64,000 nt of DNA, taken from NCBI RefSeq assembly GCF_000764025.1, contig NZ_KN234748.1:1-64000 (forward strand), written 5' to 3'. The translations under genes and the position numbers were made by a program. The notes beneath the pieces are model-generated. The model ran no database searches. It was given only the letters and a program-made list of their open reading frames with translations, and had not been told where the DNA came from. Shown here one piece after another: positions 31,871 through 40,602 of the stretch. The first letter of the stretch is position 1, and each line of letters opens with the position of its first letter. Source of the DNA: Pseudohaliea rubra DSM 19751. Its GTDB lineage: Bacteria; Pseudomonadota; Gammaproteobacteria; Pseudomonadales; Halieaceae.

Positions 31871-33117
31871 GACAGCGCGATGACATGACCTTTCCCTTCG
31901 AGGAGTACGAGCGCCGGCTGAGCGAGCTTCGCGGTCGCATGGCGGCCCGGCTGCTCGATGCGGTGGTGATCACGGACCCGGAAAACCTCATGTACCTCAC
32001 GGACTACCAGACCACCGGGTACTCCTTCTTCCAGGCCCTGGTCGTGCCGCTCGAGGACGAGCCTTTCATGATCACCCGGCACCTGGAGGAGTCGAACATC
32101 CACGCCCGGACCTGGGTGGAGAAGACCCGGCCCTATCCGGATACGGGCGATGCGATTCAGATGCTGGTAGAGGCACTGCGCGAGTTCGGGCTCAGCAAGA
32201 AAACCGTGGGTTATGAGCGCAACAGCTACTTTTTTCCGGCGTACCACCAGGACGCCATCCACACCACTTTCCGCGACGGCCGACTTATCGACTGCTTCGG
32301 CATCGTGGAGGAGGGGCGCGTCTGCAAGTCAGCGGCGGAAATCGAGATCATGCGCCGCGCGGCCAGGGCCACGGAGGCCGGCATGCGCGCAGGCTTCGAG
32401 GCCTGCGAGGCCGGCGTTACGGAGAATGAAATCGGCGCCGCCATCTCCGCGGCCATGTTTCGCGCGGGGGGGGAGCCGCCGGCGGTGATGCCCTATGTGG
32501 TTTCCGGCCCCCGTTCCATGATCGGTCACGCCACCTGGGAGGGGCGTACCGTGCAGCCCGGGGAGCATGTGTTCATGGAGGTGGGCGGCTGTTTCCGTCG
32601 CTACCACACGGCGATGATGCGCACGGCGGTCTGCGGTGAGTTGACGGATGCCATGTACCAGGCGCAGGAGCGCATGAAGTTCGCCCTTGATGAGGTGCAC
32701 GCGCAGGTGCAGCCGGGGCTGACGGTATCCGACGTGGATAACCTCGTACGCAACATCATTACCGACAATATGGTCGGTGCGAGCCTGATCACGCGCTCGG
32801 GCTATTCCATCGGTATCGCCTTCCCGCCGTCCTGGGACGAGGGCTACATCGTCAGCCTGAAGCAGGGAGATTCCCGGGTGCTGCGCGAGGGCATGACCTT
32901 CCACCTGCTGCCCTGGATGTGGGGCGTGGAGGGCGACAAGACCGTCGGCATCTCTGACACCTTCCGGGTGACCGCGGACGGGTGCGAGAGTTTCTTCACC
33001 CTCGACCGGGACTTCGTCGTGAAGCCCTCGAAGGAAAAAGCTGCCGGTAAGGCACCGTTGCGCGCAGAGAAAGCCCATGGCAAGGACGAAGGAGTTGCCC
33101 ATGCAGAGAGTGATTGA
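31867..33117 (+). CDS. doeA: Ectoine hydrolase (M24 creatinase-like)
   Basis: 416 residues. It opens the ectoine ring to N-acetyl-diaminobutyrate. N-terminal creatinase domain (DAVVITDPENLMYLTDYQTTGYSFFQALVV) and C-terminal pita-bread domain (EIEIMRRAARATEAGMRAGFEAC onward). The two aspartate metal ligands of M24 peptidases are replaced (VFMEVGGCFRRYHTAMMRTA), consistent with a creatinase-type, metal-poor active site. YVVSGPRSMIGHATWEGRTV is typical of DoeA. Overlaps doeD (ATGA) and doeC (17 bases). Confidence 0.9.
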   Translation: MRQRDDMTFPFEEYERRLSELRGRMAARLLDAVVITDPENLMYLTDYQTTGYSFFQALVVPLEDEPFMITRHLEESNIHARTWVEKTRPYPDTGDAIQMLVEALREFGLSKKTVGYERNSYFFPAYHQDAIHTTFRDGRLIDCFGIVEEGRVCKSAAEIEIMRRAARATEAGMRAGFEACEAGVTENEIGAAISAAMFRAGGEPPAVMPYVVSGPRSMIGHATWEGRTVQPGEHVFMEVGGCFRRYHTAMMRTAVCGELTDAMYQAQERMKFALDEVHAQVQPGLTVSDVDNLVRNIITDNMVGASLITRSGYSIGIAFPPSWDEGYIVSLKQGDSRVLREGMTFHLLPWMWGVEGDKTVGISDTFRVTADGCESFFTLDRDFVVKPSKEKAAGKAPLRAEKAHGKDEGVAHAESD

Positions 33118-34474
33118 CCCGACCACCGGTCGCCTGCTGCGGGAAGTGCCCTACGCGGATGGGCCCACCGTGGAGGCGGCGCTCGCCGCGAGCCACCGCT
33201 GTTTCGAGGACTGGCGCCGCGCGGGTTTTGCTGAGCGCGGGGAGGTACTGCGCGCGGTCGCGGCGTTGCTCCGGGAGGATGTGGAACAGCTTGCGCCGCT
33301 CATGACCGAAGAGATGGGCAAGCCCATCCGTGAGGCCCGTGGAGAGGTGGAAAAGGCCGCCTGGGCGGCCGAGCACTATGCCGAGCATGCGGAAGCTTAT
33401 CTGGCGACCCAGGTGCTGCCCTCGGACGCGAGCCACAGCTACGTACAGCACCTCCCCCTCGGTACCGTGCTCGGGGTGCTGCCCTGGAATGCGCCCTTCT
33501 GGCTGGCGTTCCGCTTCGCAGCACCGGCCCTCATGGCGGGCAACACCTGTCTGATGAAACACGACGCCCACGTGCCCGCCTGCGCGGCGGCCATCGGTGC
33601 GCTCTTCGAGCGGGTCGGTGCCCCGGCGGGGCTATTCCAGGACCTGGCCATGGATCACGCCGCCGTGGCCGAGGTCATCCGCGATGACCGCGTTCGCGCG
33701 ATTTCCTTCACCGGTTCTGAGCGGGGTGGCAGTGCTCTGGCAGCGCTCGCGGCCGCCGAGATCAAGCCTGCGGTGCTGGAGCTCGGCGGCTCGGATCCAT
33801 GCATTGTCCTTGCGGACGCGGACCTCGAGGCCGCCGCCGATGTGATCACCCTGTCCCGCATCATCAACGCCGGGCAGAGCTGCATCGCGGCCAAGCGCAT
33901 CATCGTAGAGGAGGCAGTGCACGACCGGCTGGTCGGTCTTCTCGAGGAGCGCCTGTCGGCGCTCACGGTGGGCGACCCCCGGGAAGAGGCAACGGATGTC
34001 GGCCCCATCGCCCGGGAGGACCTTCGGGAAAACCTGCACCGGCAGGTACAGGAGACCGTTGCCGCCGGCGCCCGCTGCCGCCTCGGCGGCGAGCTGCCCG
34101 GTGGCGACGGGTTCTTCTACCCGGTAACCCTGCTGACGGAGGTGACCCAGGCCATGACGGCGGCCCGGGAAGAGACCTTCGGCCCCGTCATGGTGGTGCT
34201 CCGCGCCGCGGACGCCGGGGAAGCGGTGACCATGGCCAACGACACCCGCTACGGTCTCGCCGCCTCGGTGTGGAGCGCAGCGGGACGGGCGGAGGCCCTT
34301 GCGGCGGAGCTCGACACCGGTCAGGTGGCGGTCAACGGCATCGTCAAGACGGACCCGCGCCTACCCAGTGGCGGCGTGAAGCGCTCCGGCTATGGCCGGG
34401 AGCTCGGGCCTCACGGCATCCATGCTTTCGTCAATGCGCAGCAGGTCTGGGTGGGGCCGAAGCAGAGCGCCTAG
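33101..34474 (+). CDS. doeC: Aspartate-semialdehyde dehydrogenase of ectoine degradation
   Basis: 457 residues from the ATG at 33101, preceded by AAGGAG 7 bases upstream; an ATG eight codons earlier lacks a good SD. Aldehyde dehydrogenase family: VLPWNAPFWLAFRFAAPALMAGNTCLMKH, FTGSERGG, ELGGSDPCIVLADADL (general base Glu) and INAGQSCIAAKRIIVEE (nucleophile Cys). It oxidises the semialdehyde from DoeD to aspartate. Alone it would resemble succinate-semialdehyde dehydrogenases; the operon decides. Confidence 0.88.
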   Translation: MQRVIDPTTGRLLREVPYADGPTVEAALAASHRCFEDWRRAGFAERGEVLRAVAALLREDVEQLAPLMTEEMGKPIREARGEVEKAAWAAEHYAEHAEAYLATQVLPSDASHSYVQHLPLGTVLGVLPWNAPFWLAFRFAAPALMAGNTCLMKHDAHVPACAAAIGALFERVGAPAGLFQDLAMDHAAVAEVIRDDRVRAISFTGSERGGSALAALAAAEIKPAVLELGGSDPCIVLADADLEAAADVITLSRIINAGQSCIAAKRIIVEEAVHDRLVGLLEERLSALTVGDPREEATDVGPIAREDLRENLHRQVQETVAAGARCRLGGELPGGDGFFYPVTLLTEVTQAMTAAREETFGPVMVVLRAADAGEAVTMANDTRYGLAASVWSAAGRAEALAAELDTGQVAVNGIVKTDPRLPSGGVKRSGYGRELGPHGIHAFVNAQQVWVGPKQSA

Positions 34475-34561
34475 GCGGCTGGCGTAAGCGGTCAAAGTTG
34501 GCAAAAAATGCCGGTACGATGCGCAGGCGTAGCTGCTATCCTCGAGTTGGTTGCATAACCA

Positions 34562-34577
34562 GACTGCAGCAGCAGTC
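34562..34577 (+). other. Short hairpin in the leader of the TonB receptor gene
   Basis: GACTGC and GCAGTC pair around AGCA, 34 bases before the receptor ATG. An operator half-site pair or leader hairpin is possible; no known motif is recognised. Confidence 0.25.
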
Positions 34578-34610
34578 AGATCTAATAATGAAAAGTATGA
34601 GGTACCTGCA

Positions 34611-37073
34611 ATGCCAACGACAGCACAAGTCCGTCTTTTTTCTCTTCAACGCCGCCCGCTTGCTGCCGGTCTGACGCTGGCTCTTGCGGCCGGGGCTCAG
34701 GGCCAGGAGCAGGGCCTCACCCTTGAGGAGGTGATCGTCACCGCCCAGCTGCGGGCCGAGAGCCTGCAGGACGTGCCGATTTCCGTCAGTGCCGTCAGCG
34801 GTGACAAGCTTATCGAGGCCAATATCACTAACCTCGAGGCGCTGACGACCTACGTGCCGAACTTCTCCATGAACCAGAGCGGTATCTCAAACAACATTAC
34901 CATCCGCGGCGTCAGCTCGGGGATCAATCCCGGCTTTGAACAATCTACGGGCATGTACGTCGATAACATCTACTACGGCCGCGGCCAGCTCGCGCGCTCG
35001 CCACTGTTCGACCTGGAGCGCATCGAGGTGCTGCGGGGGCCGCAGCCGATTCTTTTCGGCAAGAACAGCATCGCCGGTGCCGTGAGCATGGTGAGCGCGA
35101 AGCCTACACGCGAGTTCGAGGGTTCGTTCACAGCGCTCTACGAAGTCGAGGAGGAGCGCCAGGACTACCGGCTCGTGCTTTCCGGGCCGCTCACGGACAC
35201 GCTGTCCGGGCGCCTCTCGCTCATGTATCGCGATGTGGAGGGGCCCTACACGAACACCTTTACCGGGGACGATGAAAAGCAGGAAGAGGAAATGGTCTAT
35301 CGCGGCTCGCTGCTCTGGGAGCCCACGGAGCAGCTCTCAGTGTGGGCCAAATACGAGCGCTCGGACTTCGATGACAACGGGCGCAACGTGGAACTGCACC
35401 AGAGCATTGTCCGGGAGGACCTGGTCGGCACGGGCCAGGGCACGGACTACATCACGGCCCTCGACAACTTTGTCGGCCTGGCCAACGGTGTTCTCGGCCT
35501 GCAGCCGCCGGTCGACTACTCCGGTGATGATGGTGAACTCAACCGGGTGCGCGGTGGCAACAGTGATTTCCACGATAACCAGTCCGATGTCTTCGTCCTC
35601 AAGATCGACTACGACCTCGGCGGGCTGACCCTGACGTCCACTACCGGTTACCTGGAGTATGAGTTTCAGCAGGACTGTGATTGCGACTTCACCAGCGCGA
35701 CCGTATTCAATGCGCTGCAGGATGAGGCCTTCGAACAGTTCAGCCAGGAAATCCGCGTGACCTCACCGGGCGGTGAAACCATCGACTACATTGCCGGCCT
35801 GTACTACCAGACCAACGAGCTGGATTTCGAGGATTCCATTAATGTGATGGACAACAGCCTGCTCCGGATCCTGAACCCGAACTTTTCCGATATCCGCACC
35901 CGGCGCTTCGCGGACCAGGAGAGCGACATGTGGGCGGCCTTCGCCCAGGTGACCTGGAACATCTCCGATACCTTCCGCCTGGTGCTCGGTGGTCGCTACA
36001 GCGAGGAAGACAAGAAAGCGACCAAGACGCAGGTGCATTTCGGGCCTGATGATCAGCCCACGCCGGCCACGGACCCGACCGGCCAGACGCCGAACGTGCT
36101 CTGGGGCCTTAACCCGCTCTTCGGCGCCTTCAGCATCGAGCCTTACGACACGATCTCCGGGAACCGCAAGGAGGAGGAGTTCAACCCGCTGGTGACGCTG
36201 CAGTGGGATGCCACCGACGACATGATGCTTTACGCGACCTACGTCGAGGGCTTCAAGGCCGGCGGTTTTGATATACGCTCCAACGGTCACCCGGACCCGA
36301 ACGTGGTCAACGCCCAGAATCTTGGCCGGGGGCTCGATATCCGCGGTGTTTTCGAGTTTGAGGATGAGTCTGCCGAGAGCTTCGAGGTCGGCGCGAAGAT
36401 GCGCATCGGCGACACGGCTGAGCTCAATGTCGCGGCTTTTTACACCGAGTACACCAACCTCCAGACGAGCCAGTTCGACGGCGTCCTCGGCTTCAATGTG
36501 CAGAATGCCGGCGAGGCGGAGATTTCCGGGGTGGAGCTTGATGGCCGCTGGCTGGTGACCGGGGGGCTGACGCTCAGCGCTGCCGTGGCGTATCTGGACT
36601 TCGAGTACACGGACTTCAAGAACAACCAGTGTTACTTCGGTCAGCAGGTGCTGGATCCCGGCTCGGTGCAGCCGGATGGCGTCACCTGCGATGCAACCGG
36701 TCAGCGTAAAGAGTACACGCCGGAATGGACCGGTTCGTTGATCGCCGATTACGTGATGCCGCTGGGCGACAGCCTGGAACTGCGTACGACGCTGGACCTC
36801 AATTATAGCGACCCCTATACCTACAACCCCACGCTGGACCCGCGCAGCGAGCAGGATGCCTTCACCCGGGTGAATCTGCGCGTGGCGCTCGGCGCGGCGT
36901 CGGGCCAGTGGGAACTCGCCTTTGTCGGCCAGAACCTCACCGACGAAGATGTGGTGATCTACGGCGGCGAGGCGCCGCTGGCGGGCACGCTCACCGGCGG
37001 CACGGGCATCGCCTACTACAAGTTCCTCGACCGCCCGGCGACCTACGCCCTCCAGGGCACCTACCGGTTCTAG
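34611..37073 (+). CDS. TonB-dependent outer-membrane receptor
   Basis: 820 residues from the ATG at 34611 (GAGGT 7 bases upstream). The signal peptide ends near AAGAQG/QEQ and is followed by the TonB box LEEVIVTAQ. The plug domain contains NITIRGVSSGINPG and IEVLRGPQPILFGKNSIAGAVSMVSAKP. The 22-strand-type barrel ends in ...RPATYALQGTYRF with the C-terminal Phe of outer-membrane proteins. It resembles the carbohydrate/aromatic-uptake group, not classic siderophore receptors. Ligand unknown; it lies 136 bases after doeC. Confidence 0.93.
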   Translation: MPTTAQVRLFSLQRRPLAAGLTLALAAGAQGQEQGLTLEEVIVTAQLRAESLQDVPISVSAVSGDKLIEANITNLEALTTYVPNFSMNQSGISNNITIRGVSSGINPGFEQSTGMYVDNIYYGRGQLARSPLFDLERIEVLRGPQPILFGKNSIAGAVSMVSAKPTREFEGSFTALYEVEEERQDYRLVLSGPLTDTLSGRLSLMYRDVEGPYTNTFTGDDEKQEEEMVYRGSLLWEPTEQLSVWAKYERSDFDDNGRNVELHQSIVREDLVGTGQGTDYITALDNFVGLANGVLGLQPPVDYSGDDGELNRVRGGNSDFHDNQSDVFVLKIDYDLGGLTLTSTTGYLEYEFQQDCDCDFTSATVFNALQDEAFEQFSQEIRVTSPGGETIDYIAGLYYQTNELDFEDSINVMDNSLLRILNPNFSDIRTRRFADQESDMWAAFAQVTWNISDTFRLVLGGRYSEEDKKATKTQVHFGPDDQPTPATDPTGQTPNVLWGLNPLFGAFSIEPYDTISGNRKEEEFNPLVTLQWDATDDMMLYATYVEGFKAGGFDIRSNGHPDPNVVNAQNLGRGLDIRGVFEFEDESAESFEVGAKMRIGDTAELNVAAFYTEYTNLQTSQFDGVLGFNVQNAGEAEISGVELDGRWLVTGGLTLSAAVAYLDFEYTDFKNNQCYFGQQVLDPGSVQPDGVTCDATGQRKEYTPEWTGSLIADYVMPLGDSLELRTTLDLNYSDPYTYNPTLDPRSEQDAFTRVNLRVALGAASGQWELAFVGQNLTDEDVVIYGGEAPLAGTLTGGTGIAYYKFLDRPATYALQGTYRF

Positions 37074-37093
37074 CCGCGACGGTAGCTATTGAG

Positions 37094-37118
37094 GCCGGGC
37101 GCTCCCTGGGCCCCCGGC
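37094..37118 (+). terminator. Hairpin after the TonB receptor gene
   Basis: GCCGGG (37094-37099) pairs with CCCGGC (37113-37118), followed by a T-rich TTCTTCCT stretch, 20 bases after the stop. A modest intrinsic terminator candidate. Confidence 0.45.
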
Positions 37119-37188
37119 TTCTTCCTGCTTATCGCAGACTGCCCCTACCCGTGGTGGCACGTCGAGCGAGTTGAAAGCACGCGAGGCG

Positions 37189-37268
37189 CCAGGGGGCAGG
37201 GCGGGCTACTTCTCTCACAAAGCGTGTATCGGGGAGCGACTGAGAGAAGTAGCCCGCCCTGACCCCGG
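37189..37268. repeat. Long perfect inverted repeat, REP/MITE-like
   Basis: A 21-base arm at 37197-37217 is the exact reverse complement of 37241-37261, with a 23-base loop. The pairing continues outward with GGGG (37192-37195) against CCCC (37263-37266) and CC/GG beyond. Each end reads as GGGGTCAGGGCGGG-like from outside, reminiscent of REP palindromes mobilised by RAYT (TnpA-REP) transposases. No transposase gene is nearby. Other copies cannot be checked from this window. Confidence 0.75.
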
Positions 37269-37318
37269 AACAGTGCGATGGTTTCTTTCTGTGACCGGTG
37301 CTGAGCTAAGATTCGCGC

Positions 37319-38428
37319 ATGAGCGAGGAAGCGTGCGGCGTGCCGCGCAAGATCATTCACGTCGACATGGACGCCTTCTACGCCAGCGTAGAGCAGCGGG
37401 ACGATCCGTCGCTGCGTGGCCGGCCCGTGGCGGTGGGCGGATCGGCGCGCCGCGGGGTCGTGGCGGCGGCGAGTTATGAGGCGCGGGTGTTCGGGGTGCG
37501 TTCGGCGATGCCGTCCGTCACCGCGAAGCGCCGCTGTCCGGAGCTCGTTTTCATCACGCCGCGCTTCGACCACTACCGGGCTATCTCCCGCCAGCTCCGC
37601 GCCATCTTTGCCCGTTACAGTGCGCTCGTGGAGCCGCTGTCTCTGGACGAAGCCTACCTCGATGTCACCGACGACCGCGCCGGCCTCGGCAGCGCCACCG
37701 CGACCGCCCGGGCCATCCGTGCGGCCATCCGCGAAGAGACAGGGCTCACGGCCAGTGCCGGGGTGAGCTACAACAAGTTCCTCGCCAAGATCGCCTCGGA
37801 CCAGCACAAGCCCGATGGCCTCTGCGTCATTACACCGCAGCAGGGGCCCGCCTTTGTTGCCGACCTCCCGGTGCGCCGTTTTCACGGCGTCGGCCCGCGT
37901 ACCGCCGAGCGCATGGCGCGCCTGGGGATTCACACGGGTGCTGAGCTGCGGGCCTGTGAGCTTGTTTTCCTGGAAAAGCATTTCGGCAAATTTGCCGCCT
38001 ATCTTCATGGCGCTGCGCGAGGACTCGACGGACGGCCGGTGCGGCCGGAGCGGCAGCGCAAGTCCATCGGCGCGGAGCGTACTTTCGGTGAGGATCTCAA
38101 GGACAGCCCGTCGGTGCTTGCGGCCCTGGACCGGATTGCCGGCACACTCTGGGCACGGGTCGAAGGGCAGCCGCTGCGAGGGCGGACCGTGACGGTGAAA
38201 GTGAAATACTCGGATTTCCGTCTGCTGACCCGGGCGCGCTCCGTGGCTGCGCCGGTGGAGACGCAGGAGCAGCTGCGCGATTTGGCGGCTATGGCCCTTG
38301 CGTCCCTGCTGCCGCCGGCGCAGGGGGTTCGGCTGCTCGGTATCGCGCTCTCGGCGCTGGCAGCACCAGAGCCACCGGCTGTCAGGGTCGGGGAGCCGCC
38401 GCCGGCGCAGCAAACCCTCGCTTTCTGA
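37319..38428 (+). CDS. dinB: DNA polymerase IV (Y-family)
   Basis: 369 residues. Error-prone translesion polymerase. The catalytic carboxylates are in IIHVDMDAFYASVEQRD and VEPLSLDEAYLDVT, with ASYEARVFGVRSAMPS and AGVSYNKFLAKIASDQHKPDG. The little-finger domain contains RKSIGAERTFGEDL. The C-terminal QQTLAF is a beta-clamp binding motif. No CTG-N10-CAG LexA box is seen in the 57 bases between the inverted repeat and the ATG. Confidence 0.96.
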   Translation: MSEEACGVPRKIIHVDMDAFYASVEQRDDPSLRGRPVAVGGSARRGVVAAASYEARVFGVRSAMPSVTAKRRCPELVFITPRFDHYRAISRQLRAIFARYSALVEPLSLDEAYLDVTDDRAGLGSATATARAIRAAIREETGLTASAGVSYNKFLAKIASDQHKPDGLCVITPQQGPAFVADLPVRRFHGVGPRTAERMARLGIHTGAELRACELVFLEKHFGKFAAYLHGAARGLDGRPVRPERQRKSIGAERTFGEDLKDSPSVLAALDRIAGTLWARVEGQPLRGRTVTVKVKYSDFRLLTRARSVAAPVETQEQLRDLAAMALASLLPPAQGVRLLGIALSALAAPEPPAVRVGEPPPAQQTLAF

Positions 38429-38507
38429 GCCGACGTTCCGTGCGTCCTTGCTCGCGCCCGCGGGAAGGCCTCATGATGACAACACCGACGTAACGAGTCT
38501 TTGAGCT

Positions 38508-39479
38508 ATGGATACCCTCTACCCTCCGATCGAGCCCTATGACCACGGCTGGCTGACGGTCGGCGATGGCCATGAGGTCTATTACGAGCAGTGCGGTAAC
38601 CCGGTGGGCAAGCCCTGCCTCTTTGTCCACGGTGGTCCCGGTGGCGGGGCGGGCAAGGATGCACGGCGCTTCTTTGATCCCGAGCGCTATCGCATCGTGC
38701 TCTTCGACCAGCGTGGCTGCGGGCGCTCCCGGCCGCATGCTTCTCTCGAGGCCAACACCACCTGGGACCTGGTCGCAGATATGGAGCGTCTGCGGGAGAC
38801 ACTGCGCATCGAGCGCTGGCTGGTCTTCGGCGGTTCCTGGGGCAGCACGCTTTCTCTTGCCTATGCTCAGGCACATCCGGAGGTGGTCAGCGAACTCGTG
38901 TTACGCGGTATTTTTCTTCTGCGCGAGCGGGAAATCCGCTGGTTTTACCAGCATGGCGCCAGCGAGCTGTACCCGGACGCCTGGGAAGCGTACCTGGCGC
39001 CGATTCCGGAAGACGAACGCGACGATCTCGTGCAGGCGTTTCATCGCCGGCTGACCGGGCCCGATGAGGACGAGCGTCTGGCGGCGGCGCGGGCCTGGTC
39101 GGTCTGGGAGGCGTCAACCAGCTTCCTGCGACCGCGAGCGGCTTTCGTGGCTGAGCTCGGTACACCAGCGGCGGCCCTGGCCATGGCGCGTATCGAATGC
39201 CACTACTTCGTCAACGGAGGTTTTCTCGAGCATCCGGACCAGTTGCTGGAAGGCATTGATCGCATTCGTCATATTCCGGCGGTGATTGTGCAGGGACGCT
39301 ACGATGTGGTCTGTCCACCGGTTACAGCCTGGTCTCTCCACCGCGCCTGGCCGGAGGCCGAGTTCCATCTTGTGGCCGACGCCGGACACTCGGCCTTCGA
39401 TGGGGGCAATGCCGCCGCGCTCGTGGCGGCGACGGATCGCCTGGCGCGCGAGTGTCCCGAGCTCAACGCCGGGCGCTAG
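38508..39479 (+). CDS. pip: Proline iminopeptidase (alpha/beta hydrolase, S33)
   Basis: 323 residues. It removes N-terminal proline from peptides. The oxyanion segment HGGPGGGAGKDARRFFDPERYRIVLFDQRGCGRS, nucleophile elbow GGSWGSTLSLAYAQ, and the Asp and His of QGRYDVVCPP and DAGHSAFD are all present. Length fits the family (about 310-320). Its TAG interlocks with the TAG of the convergent DUF2474 gene (CTAG), so the two genes overlap by 4 bases. Confidence 0.95.
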   Translation: MDTLYPPIEPYDHGWLTVGDGHEVYYEQCGNPVGKPCLFVHGGPGGGAGKDARRFFDPERYRIVLFDQRGCGRSRPHASLEANTTWDLVADMERLRETLRIERWLVFGGSWGSTLSLAYAQAHPEVVSELVLRGIFLLREREIRWFYQHGASELYPDAWEAYLAPIPEDERDDLVQAFHRRLTGPDEDERLAAARAWSVWEASTSFLRPRAAFVAELGTPAAALAMARIECHYFVNGGFLEHPDQLLEGIDRIRHIPAVIVQGRYDVVCPPVTAWSLHRAWPEAEFHLVADAGHSAFDGGNAAALVAATDRLARECPELNAGR

Positions 39480-39601
39480 CCGGGCAGGAGCAGCGCGCGC
39501 AGCCCGAAAGCCACGGTTCCCACAGCCAGCACGCCGGCAGCCCAGAGTACAAGAAACCAGAGGACGCGCCGCAGCGCCGGCGGCAGGGGCGGAGCTGCCA
39601 T
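39476..39601 (-). CDS. DUF2474 small membrane subunit of the bd-type oxidase
   Basis: 41 residues beginning MAAPPLPPALRRVLWFLVLW, with a single membrane helix (about 13-35). The ATG shares one base with the cioB stop (TGATG). Small single-helix proteins of this family follow cyanide-insensitive bd oxidase genes and probably act like CydX in stabilising the complex. Too short for many gene callers. The position and topology support the call more than sequence does. Confidence 0.8.
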   Translation of the reverse strand: MAAPPLPPALRRVLWFLVLWAAGVLAVGTVAFGLRALLLPG

Positions 39602-40602
39602 CAGTGGTAGCCCTCGTCCGGATCCAGTTTGCCGCGGAACACCCAGTAGGCGTAGCCCGTGTAGCCAAGGATCAGGGGCAGCATCACCATGGCGCCGACC
39701 AGCATGAACCACTGGCTGGACGGTGGCGCGGCGGCCTCCCAGAGGGTTACCGAGGTGGGGATGATATAGGGCCAGAGGGAGATACAGAGGCCAGCGAAGC
39801 AAAGGGCGAAGAGCCCGAGAGTCAGCAGGAAGGGTGCCAGGTCATGGCCATCGCGGGTTAGCGAGCGATAGAGCCAGAGGCTGAGGGCGGCTACTGCCAC
39901 AGGGACCGGCGCGGCCACCAGGGCCGTGGGCATGGTGAACCAGCGCGTCCAGTAAGCGGCCTCCAGGAATGGCGTGGCAAGGCTGACAGCGCCGATCATG
40001 GCTACGGTGATGCCCGCGGCGCCCACAGCGATACGCCGCGCCCGGTCATGGACCTCGCCCTCCGTTTTCAGCACCAGCCAGCAGGCACCGAGCAGCACAT
40101 AGCCAATGGCCACAGCCACGCCGGTGAGCAGTGTGAAGGGCGTCAGCCAGTCCCACCATCCGCCGCCATAGCTGCGGCCGTCCACGGTAATGCCCTGGAG
40201 GACGGCACCGAGCGCGATACCCTGGGCCAGCGCCGCCACGGCCGACCCGAGGATGAAGGCCCGATCCCACCAGCGGCGCCAGCGCTCCGTACGCCAGCGG
40301 TATTCGAAGGCCACGCCACGGAATACCAGGGCCAGCAGCATGGCGATGATCGGGGCATAGAGCGCGGTCATATAAATGCCGTAGGCCATAGGAAAGGCGG
40401 CGAAGAGACCGCCTCCACCGAGGACCAGCCAGGTCTCATTACCATCCCAGACGGGTGCTACCGAGTTCATGAGCAGGTCACGGTCCCGGCGGGCGGGGAA
40501 CAGGGCGAAGAGCATGCCGATGCCGAGGTCAAAGCCATCGAGCACAACGTAGATGAACACGGCAAGCACCAGCAGGCCGGCCCAGGCGAGTGTCAGGTCC
40601 AT
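39601..40602 (-). CDS. cioB: Cytochrome bd-type (cyanide-insensitive) quinol oxidase subunit II
   Basis: 333 residues. Multi-helix membrane protein with WAGLLVLAVFIYVVLDGFDLGIG at the N-terminus and NSVAPVWDGNETWLVLGGGGLFAAFP, the conserved core of CydB/CioB. The end is GYTGYAYWVFRGKLDPDEGYH. Its start shares the last base of the cioA stop. Together with subunit I it forms a quinol:O2 oxidoreductase with high oxygen affinity. Confidence 0.94.
   Translation of the reverse strand: MDLTLAWAGLLVLAVFIYVVLDGFDLGIGMLFALFPARRDRDLLMNSVAPVWDGNETWLVLGGGGLFAAFPMAYGIYMTALYAPIIAMLLALVFRGVAFEYRWRTERWRRWWDRAFILGSAVAALAQGIALGAVLQGITVDGRSYGGGWWDWLTPFTLLTGVAVAIGYVLLGACWLVLKTEGEVHDRARRIAVGAAGITVAMIGAVSLATPFLEAAYWTRWFTMPTALVAAPVPVAVAALSLWLYRSLTRDGHDLAPFLLTLGLFALCFAGLCISLWPYIIPTSVTLWEAAAPPSSQWFMLVGAMVMLPLILGYTGYAYWVFRGKLDPDEGYH

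Noticed and set aside
37262-37318. Possible LexA box before dinB
   Set aside because: No CTG-N10-CAG match is present; CTG-N10-TGA is the nearest.
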